Made by a program: the position numbers and the translations under genes. A DNA stretch of 61,511 nt from IMG/VR virus record IMGVR_UViG_3300044634_003809, positions 1 to 61,511 of that record. One strand, given 5' to 3'. This document shows positions 17,501 through 25,551 of this stretch, piece by piece. The stretch's first letter is position 1. Each line of letters starts with the position of its first letter. The stretch comes from a virus. The notes beneath the pieces are model-generated. The model saw only the letters and a list, made by a program, of their open reading frames with translations, did not search any database and was not told the DNA's origin.

Positions 17501-18664
17501 GAAAATATTGGTGGAGTCAGTTATTCTGGTCCTCCATTATTTGCTCATCAAGATAGATCTTGGAGTAATAATTTTATGAATAATTACTCCGTTTCTCCAA
17601 AAGTTTTTACTGATATATCACAACCAGAAAATCCAGTAATAGGAAAATATACTTTAACTTGGAGTAATGTTGATTTTCCAGAAAGCGGTACATATAAAAT
17701 AAATTTTCAGGCAGATAATGTAGGAATTCTAAAAATAGACGAACAAACAATAGCAACATCTACTGATTTTTCAGGAAATCCTATCCAATATATTGCAAAT
17801 GTGACTCAAGGAAAGCACACAGTGAGTGTTGAACTTGAAAATGTCCAAAGACCTTTGGATAATAAAAATTCTTTTATATTTAAAAATAATCCAATGGGAA
17901 CAGCTATACATATAACCAAAGATGTTAGCGTTCTTAATCCAAATGCTGCTTCTTGGGCAAGATCAAATCCAATTGGAGTTTCTGCAGTTCTTATATCTCC
18001 TCCTTGCCCCAAAGAAATTGGTGGTAAAGGAGTTGTTAATGAGGTAATAGTTGAAGATCCCGGAAATGGATATCTGCCTCCAGACCCTACGGGGCAGACC
18101 TATCCAGTAACTCTTGAATTGGCTGATGTTATTGTAACAAATCCTGGAATTAATTATAGTTGTGGAATTGATGAAATAAAAATAGTCCCAGACAATGGTG
18201 CTAAACTATCATATGTTTGTGATTCTTTTGGTAGAATTTCAGATGTTGTTGTGAATGAACCTGGAATAGGTTTTACTTCATATCCAAATATTTTTATGCA
18301 GTCTCCTACACAACCCACTGGTGTTAATGCTTCGTTTGTTCCAGTTTTTAGAGTTGTGAGAGATCCTATAGAAGTTCCTGAAGATAGATTGATTCAGGTT
18401 ACTGATTTGGTGGGTCTTAAACAGACTGGATATGTTGATGGTCGTGCTTACTATGGTGCTGTTTATTATGATAATGGAGTTAGATATGCTGGTTATTATA
18501 AGACAACTGGAACTCAAACTATAGTTTATGATACTTTACAAGAAAGTATAACTGCTAATATAATTACTCCTCCAAGTGCTATTGAAGTTTCTGGAACTGA
18601 TGTTTCATCCAATGATCCAACATTGAACATCCCAAGAACACTAAGAACAACAACGGAATTATGA
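14552..18664 (+). CDS. Large virion protein with three PA14-like modules
   Basis: 1370-aa structural protein of a type known from cyanophage baseplate/tail regions. Seen: three copies of a beta-sandwich module of about 100 residues resembling PA14-type carbohydrate-binding domains, at about 245-345 ('WNEFMNKYAISPVP'), 720-820 ('WSNFMNRYAVSPVP') and 1000-1100 ('WSNNFMNNYSVSP'). Each continues with 'P(Y/E)(D/S)G.Y..(K/N)...DN..K...D' and ends with '(E/Q)G.H.I.V.L.N'. Between the first two lie two copies of another module (about 370-500 and 525-660) with 'ND SP.IA..AA..I..P' and 'F(T)GG..YGPI.I.G'. The acidic segment 150-180 and a Gly/Pro C-terminal region complete it. Probable host-glycan-contacting adhesin around the hub. 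No clear ribosome-binding site. Confidence 0.7.
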   Translation: MARQSSLLGPTPKSAITVGYIDPTLGYIDNVSINDANKYAQVNPGTVFIFFDGNNNLRFLTITEVNSLTYSDLISTDKCNDKPQKCGPPIINFFGGGGVGASANPIIGADGSLLAVDVVSGGFGYKFPPKVSAEDLCQFGSGAVLRSSLGETATILETYEDEEDFEEYVIEEEEGNGIVEWGPDGEILGQWNADSYDFNNENDPIADEIKKYQKVLIEKPFWTTRKNKPSKITSLDESYNSYDVTHPSWNEFMNKYAISPVPSSDFSGSDYSGRVFTFEWIEEFPYDGQYTFKGLCDNISKVYLDDSLLVDNLNGFDSPVSSFAANITEGFHVIRVDLLNIPIPQTSTPNSSSNNTQVSKINPKFIKKGKDFFIEVEGTGTGKVTILVDINDSPGIAGVAAKQIIIPSNDGDLKFTRTGYSSSNIESFVVPNESIKKTARFTGGKTYGPIKIIGASINVPEPEVKNNNKIALYDADGTDQNIQVTIADVVNEQNSLKVNGIEVLKDTSNEPTSYQIPTVKFVQKNNQYYIQVSGNGEVKAKIKMDVNDSPYIADIAASEIILPTDTGNVSFKRTKLSQIDTFTSSFVSYIKEETITKNVSFTGGRLYGPIQILGSSSTQKINGSRRLDLYDLDGNDANIKFEIFSINPIKSKETSISVGTVISSASWNTNPMGISMSIDAPDPPIPVEPIPKQTGRCPSNPIWSTRFSGATSSWYPVKYEVPNTWSNFMNRYAVSPVPPSSDPGSDQSGITFSNTWNVNIPYDGFYALKGTADNSGKVYVDGILVTSLNGFTTNNPTINKVFLTEGPHTITVEVLNFPQDVLNVIDKKIFSTQDWRSPTKSDFVDVVFRVYGEGRNSNKMKFSFSSEDNSSTFTINGAYSSGTYRKETIKVKANTTYKVVATSSLGTVEQGTISNGTKNKEGGLQNSNRIFGDRIASDNDNDDMQITVESGIFIPSNKRNAKNSGRSTYDLTFRVDSQNLTSVENIGGVSYSGPPLFAHQDRSWSNNFMNNYSVSPKVFTDISQPENPVIGKYTLTWSNVDFPESGTYKINFQADNVGILKIDEQTIATSTDFSGNPIQYIANVTQGKHTVSVELENVQRPLDNKNSFIFKNNPMGTAIHITKDVSVLNPNAASWARSNPIGVSAVLISPPCPKEIGGKGVVNEVIVEDPGNGYLPPDPTGQTYPVTLELADVIVTNPGINYSCGIDEIKIVPDNGAKLSYVCDSFGRISDVVVNEPGIGFTSYPNIFMQSPTQPTGVNASFVPVFRVVRDPIEVPEDRLIQVTDLVGLKQTGYVDGRAYYGAVYYDNGVRYAGYYKTTGTQTIVYDTLQESITANIITPPSAIEVSGTDVSSNDPTLNIPRTLRTTTEL

Positions 18665-18666
18665 TG

Positions 18667-18673
18667 GTAAATA
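18667..18673 (+). promoter_or_regulatory. Putative late promoter GTAAATA upstream of the spike gene
   Basis: GTAAATA just after the preceding stop, 24 bases from the ATG at 18697. The rest of the leader is AT-rich and ends TTTATAAATGGC, the same string that precedes the gene at 3472. Confidence 0.35.
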
Positions 18674-18696
18674 GTATTATAATTTATAATTTATAA

Positions 18697-19362
18697 ATGG
18701 CGACTCCCCAAAATATAAGAAATACTAGAGTTGGTTCCCCAAGAAGCGATGCTTACGCTTCGGGTTCTTTACCTGAAAATAATAGATCTAAGAAAACATA
18801 TACAACTATTCGTTATGGAAATGACCACGGATCTGTAAGTTTTGGTCATATCCATAAGCAAGCGGATGTTATTGCAGATGTTTTACTTCAGGCTTCTGAC
18901 GGAAGACACTCTATAATGATGGATAAAGATGGTCCCCGAAAAGGTGGGACTACTATGTTTGCTCCTGGTGTTTTTCAAATTCAATGTGGAGATGATAAAA
19001 GCGGAGATGAAAACTCTTTAGTCCTTACCTCTATTAATGGTGATATAATTATCAGGGCTGAAAATGGTAGAGTTCGTATTGAAGGACTTGATATTGATTT
19101 AATCGCAAAAGGACCAGACAATACCAGAGGAAACATTCAAATTAAAGCGGAAGGTGGTAATCTCAATCTTAAAGCAAATAATGTAACAATTGATGGGACT
19201 TCTTCATATAAACTAGTAACTACTGGTCAGGCACAAATAACAGCAAATTCCACTATGAAGATATATAGTTCAGTGATTCAAGGTGTGACTGATGCTGTTG
19301 CGAATAGAGATTCTAAAGTTGGTGGAAAAGATATTTATAGATCTCAAACTAAAGTAAAATAG
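18697..19362 (+). CDS. Beta-helix spike/needle protein (gp5 C-terminal domain-like)
   Basis: 221-aa protein resembling the C-terminal triangular beta-helix of T4 gp5 and VgrG. Seen: N-terminal 'RYGNDHGSVSFGHIHKQADV' and 'LLQASDGRHSIMMDKDGPRK', followed from about residue 105 by short alternating strands with Gly turns: 'NGDIIIRAENGRVRIEG', 'IDLIAKGPDNTRGNIQIKAE', 'GGNLNLKANNVTIDG'. This octad-like spacing is the gp5 needle signature. In this genome the OB-fold half is a separate gene (12575-14500), so this protein may be the free-standing puncturing needle, or trimerise with it. The start lacks a Shine-Dalgarno and has an AT-rich leader. Followed closely by the next gene (9-base gap). Confidence 0.65.
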   Translation: MATPQNIRNTRVGSPRSDAYASGSLPENNRSKKTYTTIRYGNDHGSVSFGHIHKQADVIADVLLQASDGRHSIMMDKDGPRKGGTTMFAPGVFQIQCGDDKSGDENSLVLTSINGDIIIRAENGRVRIEGLDIDLIAKGPDNTRGNIQIKAEGGNLNLKANNVTIDGTSSYKLVTTGQAQITANSTMKIYSSVIQGVTDAVANRDSKVGGKDIYRSQTKVK

Positions 19363-19371
19363 GAGAAATAA

Positions 19372-20031
19372 ATGGCTTTTTTACTAGACGATTGTGCTGC
19401 TGGAGGACAATTTATTTGTGGAGCAGGAAACCCAGTTGCATTAGGAGTAGGGGATTCTAAAATAAGAGGATCTGCTTATGTTGAAGGTCCTATGCAAGTA
19501 GGGAAATCAAGTGATCATAAAGTTCCCCGTGCTACTTTCCTTATAGGAAGACTTAACAATTCGGACGCACCATCTGCATTATACTCTCTTTGGGTTAAAT
19601 TATATTCTAGATTTCAGAACTTTGTTAGAATTGATATTTTATTGAAATGTAAATTTATTGAAGCAAAAATTGTAAGAACCGAAGTTCTTCAGGCATCAAT
19701 AAAAAATTTTGTAATTGATCATCCAACCAAAGAAGGTAAAAAACTAGTTCATACCTGTTTAGAGGGACCTGAAAATGGAGTTTATGTTCGCGGTAAATTG
19801 GTTGATGAATCTATAATTGAATTACCAGAATATTGGACAAAGTTGGTTGATGAATCTTCAATATCAATTTCTATTACTCCAATAGGTAATTCACAAGATA
19901 TTTTTGTATCTAACATAGAAAATAATAAAATATTTTTACAAGAAAAAGAGTCTTTACCAATAAGTTGTTTTTATCATATATTTGGTACAAGAAATGATGT
20001 CGAAAAATTAGTAACGGAGATTGATGAATAA
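19372..20031 (+). CDS. Virion protein with conserved C-terminal 'HP..EGPE' domain, copy 1
   Basis: 219-aa protein. The C-terminal half (about 117-215) holds a domain found in many cyanophage structural proteins: 'FVIDHPTKEGKKLVHTCLEG', 'PENGVYVRGKL', 'IIELPEYWTKLVD', 'SISISITPIG'. Its paralogue follows directly. The N terminus is unrelated to the paralogue and contains a Cys-rich start ('LLDDCAAGGQFICGAGNP'). Strong TAGGAG ribosome-binding site six bases before the ATG. The stop overlaps the next start by one base (TAATG), so the pair is co-translated. Probable baseplate or fibre-attachment component; the molecular role of the domain is not known to me. Confidence 0.65.
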   Translation: MAFLLDDCAAGGQFICGAGNPVALGVGDSKIRGSAYVEGPMQVGKSSDHKVPRATFLIGRLNNSDAPSALYSLWVKLYSRFQNFVRIDILLKCKFIEAKIVRTEVLQASIKNFVIDHPTKEGKKLVHTCLEGPENGVYVRGKLVDESIIELPEYWTKLVDESSISISITPIGNSQDIFVSNIENNKIFLQEKESLPISCFYHIFGTRNDVEKLVTEIDE

Positions 20032-20750
20032 TGGCTTTTACTTTTGAAAAGTATGGTACTTTTACTGGACCAGGAACTCCATTTGAGTATAGAGACAATG
20101 ATGACTTTGATGTTAGTAGTTATGATGGATCTTCTTTTAATCTGAATGATGTTTCTGTTTGTTTAGTGAATAGATCAGAATCTCCTGCTGATTATATTTA
20201 CATGCATTTGAATGGATTTCGTACCTCTACTCTTACTTTGGAAAGAAGTTCGGGTAATATCCCTTCATTTTTTGTTAATGCAAATAGATCTACTTTTAGT
20301 GGAGAAGTTTTTTCTAATGGTGGTGCTCATCGACTCTCTGCTAAAAAAAATTTTGATATACCGCACCCAAATAAACAAGGATGGAGACTTAGGCATACTT
20401 GTATAGAGGGTCCAGAAAATGCTGTATATTATAGGGGCAGACTTACTGGTTCGAATATAATTGAACTTCCAGAATATTGGAGAGGATTTATTGATCCTGA
20501 AAGTATTTCAGTGCATTTAACTCAGATAGGTTCTCAGCAGGACCTTATAGTAGAAAAAATTGAATGGGGAACAAGGATTATTATTAAATCTGGTTCAAGT
20601 TCTTCTATAGATTGCTACTATATAGTATATGCTAATAGAATTGATGGGGAAAATTTAATCGTAGAGTATGAGGGAAATAGTCCTGCAGATTATCCCGGAA
20701 ATAATGATGAATATTCTATTGTAGGATGGAATTATGATGTAAGATCTTAA
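20031..20750 (+). CDS. Virion protein with conserved C-terminal 'HP..EGPE' domain, copy 2
   Basis: 239-aa paralogue of the preceding gene. Shared C-terminal domain (about 104-205): 'NFDIPHPNKQGWRLRHTCIEG', 'PENAVYYRGRL', 'IIELPEYWRGFID', 'SISVHLTQIG'. The N-terminal ~100 residues differ (starts 'MAFTFEKYGTFTGPGTPFEY') and look like a small beta domain; the C terminus has an extra acidic 30-residue tail. CGGAG about 11 bases upstream can serve as ribosome-binding site. Duplication of a common C-terminal domain behind different N-terminal adaptors suggests two virion proteins that attach different parts to the same partner (inference). Confidence 0.65.
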   Translation: MAFTFEKYGTFTGPGTPFEYRDNDDFDVSSYDGSSFNLNDVSVCLVNRSESPADYIYMHLNGFRTSTLTLERSSGNIPSFFVNANRSTFSGEVFSNGGAHRLSAKKNFDIPHPNKQGWRLRHTCIEGPENAVYYRGRLTGSNIIELPEYWRGFIDPESISVHLTQIGSQQDLIVEKIEWGTRIIIKSGSSSSIDCYYIVYANRIDGENLIVEYEGNSPADYPGNNDEYSIVGWNYDVRS

Positions 20751-20761
20751 CCTTTATTTCA

Positions 20762-23700
20762 ATGACACATACAAATCCTCAATATAATTTTAAATATCCT
20801 AGAGCATATTCAATTGATACTACCAGAGAATATGATCCAAATGCAGCAAATATATTCGATGATGATCAATTTTCAACTTCTGTTTCCGTAAGTGGAACAC
20901 TTGAAAGTTATTCATTAATTATTACTGGAATAGAAACTTCTGGAATTTCTACCGGGCAGTATATAAAAACAATTGATGAAGTAATACAACCAGGAACTTC
21001 CGTACTTTCAATTGGTATCGGAAGTGTTTTTATTAATCAGGAATCATTAAATGCCGATTCTGTAACAACTACTTTTGAATTTGGTTCTTATCCACTATAT
21101 TCTGATCCAGACTCATTTCCTAATTTAAAGACAGATAATTTATTAGTAAATGAAAACTTGTTTTTGCAAGGGCCAATATATGATAAAACTGATTACAGTG
21201 GAATGTATGGGGAAATACTTTTAACTGATGGTACGTCAGTATTTTGGAGAGATATTTCTGGGATAGGAACTCCACTACAAACTATAGGTATTTGGGATGA
21301 AAATTTATTTAAAGGAATTGTAGCCAATCTCAATTTTCTTGATGGAAATGACCCAAATAATCTAGTAGAAGCTAAAATTGGGATTAGTAGTAAATTTGCG
21401 GATATTATTATATCTGATAGGTGGTCTTTAGTTGATGCTCAAGATCCTTCCAGTAATGTTTATCGACAATCTAAAGTAGGTATTAACAATAATGCTCCAC
21501 TTTATTCTCTTGATCTTAGTGGTGATCTTAGGGTAACTCAAAGTGCAAGATTTACTGGGGATGAACAATCTACTAGTATTACTGATGGTGCTCTTACTGT
21601 AGTTGGTGGCGTCGGTATTGGGTTTAATTTAAATGTAGGTGAAAGTCTTAATGTTATTGGAACTGCAGATATTTTAGATGATACTACAATTGATGCTTCT
21701 TTGGATGTTACTGGAGATGCTTATATTCAACTTCAACTAGAGGTAGATTCATATGTTGATGTTGGTGATTATTTAATTGTACGTTCTACTCAGTCATCAT
21801 CTGATAAAGACACTGGTGCTCTTATAGTAGAAGGTGGTGTTGGAATTGAAGAAAATCTTAATATTGGTAACGATGTTACTATAAGTGGAACTACATCATC
21901 ATCCGATAAAGACACTGGTGCTCTTATAGTAGAAGGTGGAGTTGGAATTGAAGAAAATTTAAACGTTGGACAAGATGTTACTATAAGTGGAACTACATCA
22001 TCATCCGATAAAGACACTGGTGCTCTTGTAGTTGAAGGTGGTGTTGGAATTGAGGAAAATCTTAATGTAGGAAATGATTTTTACTTATCTGGGGATGCAG
22101 AAATTATAGGAACTGTGGATGTTCTTTCTGGAAATTCTTCATCTGATAAAGATTCAGGTGCTGTTGTTATAACTGGGGGACTTGGTGTTGGTGAAAATAT
22201 AAATGCTGGAGGATATGTTACTGTAGGTAGTTTGATAGATTCTACAAGTAAAGATACTGGTGCTCTTGTAGTTGAAGGTGGTGTTGGTATTGAAAAAAGT
22301 TTAAACGTTGGAAATAATGCTTCAATAAATTCTACTTTAAAAGTTGGAGTAGCAGGTACTGTAATCACTACAACCGGAATTGGATCAGTTGGATTTGGAA
22401 CAACTTCTCCTAGAAGAGACATTGAGTTTAATAATAAAGATGTTTTCTTTAATCAAGGTGCAATATATGATTCAAATGAAAATGTGGGATTTAGGTCAGA
22501 AAAATATCAAGTTCCCAGAAATGTTTTAACTGCAGTTGGTGTTGATACTGCAGGAAATATTATACCTGGAAGATTTTATGATGCTGCTAATTTAATTCGG
22601 ATTAATTTAGATTTCATTGCAAATGAAACTATTGGATTTTTAACAAGTACTGATTATAAAAATCCACCATTTGTAGTTGTTAATTCTTCTGGAATTGCAA
22701 CAGATATTGTAAATTGTAAAGATGATATTAAAAATATTTTAAAATCAATAACTTATGATATTACTAGAGGTGGAAACTCACAATCTGTAGGTGCTGGATT
22801 ATCTTACTATAGTGGAAATACCTTATTGCATATAACAGGTAATGATACAAATGGATATTCTGTAAAAGATGCCACCATTGTTGCTATTACCACGGCAGCA
22901 CAACTTGCAAGATATGTAGTTAATAATGTATCAATACCAAAATCATATCAAAGTATTGGATCAAGTATTCAACAAATCAAGGATTTAAGCCTTCAAGATG
23001 ATTCTTCTGTTGGAGGAAATGATAATTATGATGGGTGTGCAAATGTTGTTTCTGCGATTACTGTTTGTGCGGGAATTGTAACTACAATTATTGGAAACGG
23101 ACCATCTGCTGCCCCAAACAAAACCAACCCTGATACTAAAATTGTTTGGTCTCCTGCTGGGGCAGATTCTAAAAATATTATTTACGTTTCCAAATATGGT
23201 AATGATGATAATGATGGTAGGACAGAGGGATCTGCTAAATTGACCATCGGAGCAGCTGCAGAGATTGCTCAAGGTGGAGATACTATTATGGTTCGTTCTG
23301 GATTTTATATTGAAGAAAATCCTATAGGATTGAGAACCGATGTGACAGTTACTGGACAAGATTTGAGACTTGTTACTGTATGTCCTCAATATGATGATGA
23401 TGTTTTCTATGTAAGACGTGGTTGTTTAATTGAAAATTTAAGTTTTGCTTTTAGTAGAAATCCATTTTATGTTGGGCAAAATACTCCAATTGTCTTTACA
23501 AAAGGAGCAGCAGTGGCATTTCCACCTCCAATAGGAATTGGAGGTGCTAGATCTGGATATAAAGAACCAGGACCTGCAACTGAAGGAATTACTGGAAGAT
23601 GGAGGTCTCCTTATATTCGAAATTGTACTAATTTTATGAGTGGAAGTATTGGAATGAAAATTAATGGAGATCACGCAACAGCATCTGATATAGGTGCCGA

Positions 23701-24856
23701 TCTCAAATGTATGGTTTGTGATTCCTTTACTCAATACAATGAAAATGGAATTGGAGTATCTATTACTAATAATGGATATGCTCAATTAGTTTCTATATTC
23801 ACTATTAATTCTAATATTGGAATTTATTGCGATACTGGTGGATCTTGTGATCTAACAAATTCAAATTCTTCTTTTGGTAATTATGGTCTATATGCTGTTG
23901 GTCTTGGTAGAACAGAATTCACTGGATATGTTAAAAATGCACCGCAAAATTTTGGACCAACAGTAACAAGAACTACAAATGGTGTTGATGCCGGATCTGA
24001 TAAAGTTACTTTCAGTAATGTAAGGGATTTAACACCTGAACAAAATTTTAGAAGACCATTTGATGGACAGACTTTATTCTTTGAAATTGATCTAAGTAGA
24101 TATCCTGAGGCTGATACTACTGGATTGCCTTCCACCATTCTAACATCTCCTATGAAAGATGTTCGAGGAATAAAAATAAAATCAGGAGGATCTGGATTCA
24201 GTGCTTCAACACCACCCTCTATGATAATAGTTGATAAAAATTCCAATTTTTCTCAACTTCCGAAAGGTCCTCAAGGAATTATTGCTGAATTGAGTCCAAA
24301 TATAGATGAAAATGGGGTAATAACCTCTGTCGATGTTATAAATAGTGGCAGAAATTATCTACCAAATCAAAATCTAGTTGTTTTGGTTGATGGCGTAGAT
24401 TCTTCGGTCAATACTCCTCAAAATATTTTCAATGTTGAAATGGAGGTTATCACTCAACCAATTTATTATTCTGTTGATACTGCAACAGAACCAACAAACA
24501 CCGGAGAAACCACAGTTACTTTTTCTACATTTATTCCGTATGAATTGTTTGGTGGTGAAAATGTATCATTTAAAAGAATTAGTAGAATATTAACAAGTTC
24601 TCATTCATTCGAATATATTGGTACTGGAACAGATATAAATACTGCAACACCGTTTAAAGGGGCAGTTCCGATAAAAGAAAATGAAGTTGTTGCATTGGAT
24701 GGAGCACAAATTCCATTTACTTCAACAGATCAAAAAGGTAATTTTGATATTGGGGAAGGGTTCCAAGTTAATCAACCAACATCAGTGATCAGAGGAAGAG
24801 ATTTTAGTAAAGCAATACAAGCAGAAGTTACACCACTCATACTTGCATTAAGGTAA
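20762..24856 (+). CDS. Large structural protein with tandem repeats and beta-helix domain
   Basis: 1364-aa virion protein, probably a fibre or tail-pin-like baseplate appendage. Seen: N-terminal adaptor ('YNFKYPRAYSIDTTREYDP'), then about 270-530 six copies of a ~34-residue beta repeat ('SSSDKDTGALIVEGGVGIEE', '(N)LNVG'), three nearly identical in DNA. A right-handed beta-helix region starts near residue 803 with 'IYVSKYGNDDNDGRTEGSAK' and 'GDTIMVRSGFYIEENPIG', the DUF1565/pectate-lyase-like pattern, and includes 'DLTNSNSSFGNYGLYAVGLG'. Near the C terminus 'SHSFEYIGTGTDINTATP' matches a motif also present in the 1993-aa protein. The gene is flanked by the twin domain genes and a 228-aa protein with tiny gaps. 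Weak ribosome-binding site. Confidence 0.7.
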   Translation: MTHTNPQYNFKYPRAYSIDTTREYDPNAANIFDDDQFSTSVSVSGTLESYSLIITGIETSGISTGQYIKTIDEVIQPGTSVLSIGIGSVFINQESLNADSVTTTFEFGSYPLYSDPDSFPNLKTDNLLVNENLFLQGPIYDKTDYSGMYGEILLTDGTSVFWRDISGIGTPLQTIGIWDENLFKGIVANLNFLDGNDPNNLVEAKIGISSKFADIIISDRWSLVDAQDPSSNVYRQSKVGINNNAPLYSLDLSGDLRVTQSARFTGDEQSTSITDGALTVVGGVGIGFNLNVGESLNVIGTADILDDTTIDASLDVTGDAYIQLQLEVDSYVDVGDYLIVRSTQSSSDKDTGALIVEGGVGIEENLNIGNDVTISGTTSSSDKDTGALIVEGGVGIEENLNVGQDVTISGTTSSSDKDTGALVVEGGVGIEENLNVGNDFYLSGDAEIIGTVDVLSGNSSSDKDSGAVVITGGLGVGENINAGGYVTVGSLIDSTSKDTGALVVEGGVGIEKSLNVGNNASINSTLKVGVAGTVITTTGIGSVGFGTTSPRRDIEFNNKDVFFNQGAIYDSNENVGFRSEKYQVPRNVLTAVGVDTAGNIIPGRFYDAANLIRINLDFIANETIGFLTSTDYKNPPFVVVNSSGIATDIVNCKDDIKNILKSITYDITRGGNSQSVGAGLSYYSGNTLLHITGNDTNGYSVKDATIVAITTAAQLARYVVNNVSIPKSYQSIGSSIQQIKDLSLQDDSSVGGNDNYDGCANVVSAITVCAGIVTTIIGNGPSAAPNKTNPDTKIVWSPAGADSKNIIYVSKYGNDDNDGRTEGSAKLTIGAAAEIAQGGDTIMVRSGFYIEENPIGLRTDVTVTGQDLRLVTVCPQYDDDVFYVRRGCLIENLSFAFSRNPFYVGQNTPIVFTKGAAVAFPPPIGIGGARSGYKEPGPATEGITGRWRSPYIRNCTNFMSGSIGMKINGDHATASDIGADLKCMVCDSFTQYNENGIGVSITNNGYAQLVSIFTINSNIGIYCDTGGSCDLTNSNSSFGNYGLYAVGLGRTEFTGYVKNAPQNFGPTVTRTTNGVDAGSDKVTFSNVRDLTPEQNFRRPFDGQTLFFEIDLSRYPEADTTGLPSTILTSPMKDVRGIKIKSGGSGFSASTPPSMIIVDKNSNFSQLPKGPQGIIAELSPNIDENGVITSVDVINSGRNYLPNQNLVVLVDGVDSSVNTPQNIFNVEMEVITQPIYYSVDTATEPTNTGETTVTFSTFIPYELFGGENVSFKRISRILTSSHSFEYIGTGTDINTATPFKGAVPIKENEVVALDGAQIPFTSTDQKGNFDIGEGFQVNQPTSVIRGRDFSKAIQAEVTPLILALR
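21794..22060 (+). repeat. 102-bp tandem repeat encoding 34-residue units
   Basis: Near-identical copies begin at 21794, 21896 and 21998 (TCATCATC(T/C)GATAAAGAC), each 102 bases. Diverged copies extend on both sides within the same gene (upstream near 21570, downstream near 22137 and 22239). The unit keeps frame and encodes SSSDKDTGAL.VEGGVGIEE. Copy-number change by slippage or recombination would shorten or lengthen the shaft without breaking the gene. Confidence 0.85.
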
Positions 24857-24859
24857 TAT

Positions 24860-25546
24860 ATGGCAATTGCACCACTTAATAAATTTTTAACTATAGCAGT
24901 TCCTGTAGCACCTGGGGAACAATTAATATATTCTACACCGACTGGAGTTTCTGCAATTCTTCTTTATGCACAAGTTTCAAATGTAGGAGTGAATACCTAT
25001 CCAACAGTAACTTTTACTCATCGTAGAAAAAGTACTGCCTCCAGAACTTTTGGAAATACTAGAAATAATAGGATTATAAAAAACGCAGAAGTTCCTCCAA
25101 GTGATGCTTTGATTATTATTGATGGTAGGTTGGTATTAGAAAAAAGTGCAGTAGTTCAAGATTCAATATTAATTGAAGGAACTCAGTCAGGAATTGTATC
25201 TGTTACTGGTTGTAATTATGACAACGTTACTGGAGTTACTACTATTACTACTTCAGTTGCTCATAATTTTAATGTTGGTGATGAAGTCACTATGAGTGGA
25301 TTGGCATTTACTTGTGCAGGATCTGTTGGTATTACGACAACAATATTTCCATCCCCTCAACAATCTTTTACCATAGAATCAATCATTGGATCTGTTGGAA
25401 CTTCAAAGACTTTTGTTACTAATTCTGGAATTGTTTATGATTCTAATACTGGTCTTGGGATAACTCACTATTATAATGGTGGTGGATTAGTAGGTCCTCT
25501 TCAAATGGAATTTATTTGTAGCATACTTGAGAATAGTTCATCGTAA
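24860..25546 (+). CDS. Virion structural protein of unknown role
   Basis: 228-aa protein, beta-rich, no signal peptide. Seen: N-terminal 'MAIAPLNKFLTIAVPVAPGE', then 'LYAQVSNVGVNTYPTVTFTH', a pattern I recognise from cyanophage baseplate-region proteins. The second half has 'VTGVTTITTSVAHNFNVGDE' and 'VTMSGLAF', the same 'T...HNF..GD.V..SG' element that recurs in the 1993-aa protein (there 'ITTELPHNLRIGDQIEI' and 'TTSSNHDFYANNKVKI'). This element is common in phage appendage proteins. It starts three bases after the preceding stop and is followed at five bases by the collagen-like fibre gene, so it may be the adaptor linking that fibre to the baseplate (inference). Confidence 0.6.
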   Translation: MAIAPLNKFLTIAVPVAPGEQLIYSTPTGVSAILLYAQVSNVGVNTYPTVTFTHRRKSTASRTFGNTRNNRIIKNAEVPPSDALIIIDGRLVLEKSAVVQDSILIEGTQSGIVSVTGCNYDNVTGVTTITTSVAHNFNVGDEVTMSGLAFTCAGSVGITTTIFPSPQQSFTIESIIGSVGTSKTFVTNSGIVYDSNTGLGITHYYNGGGLVGPLQMEFICSILENSSS

Positions 25547-25551
25547 GATAT

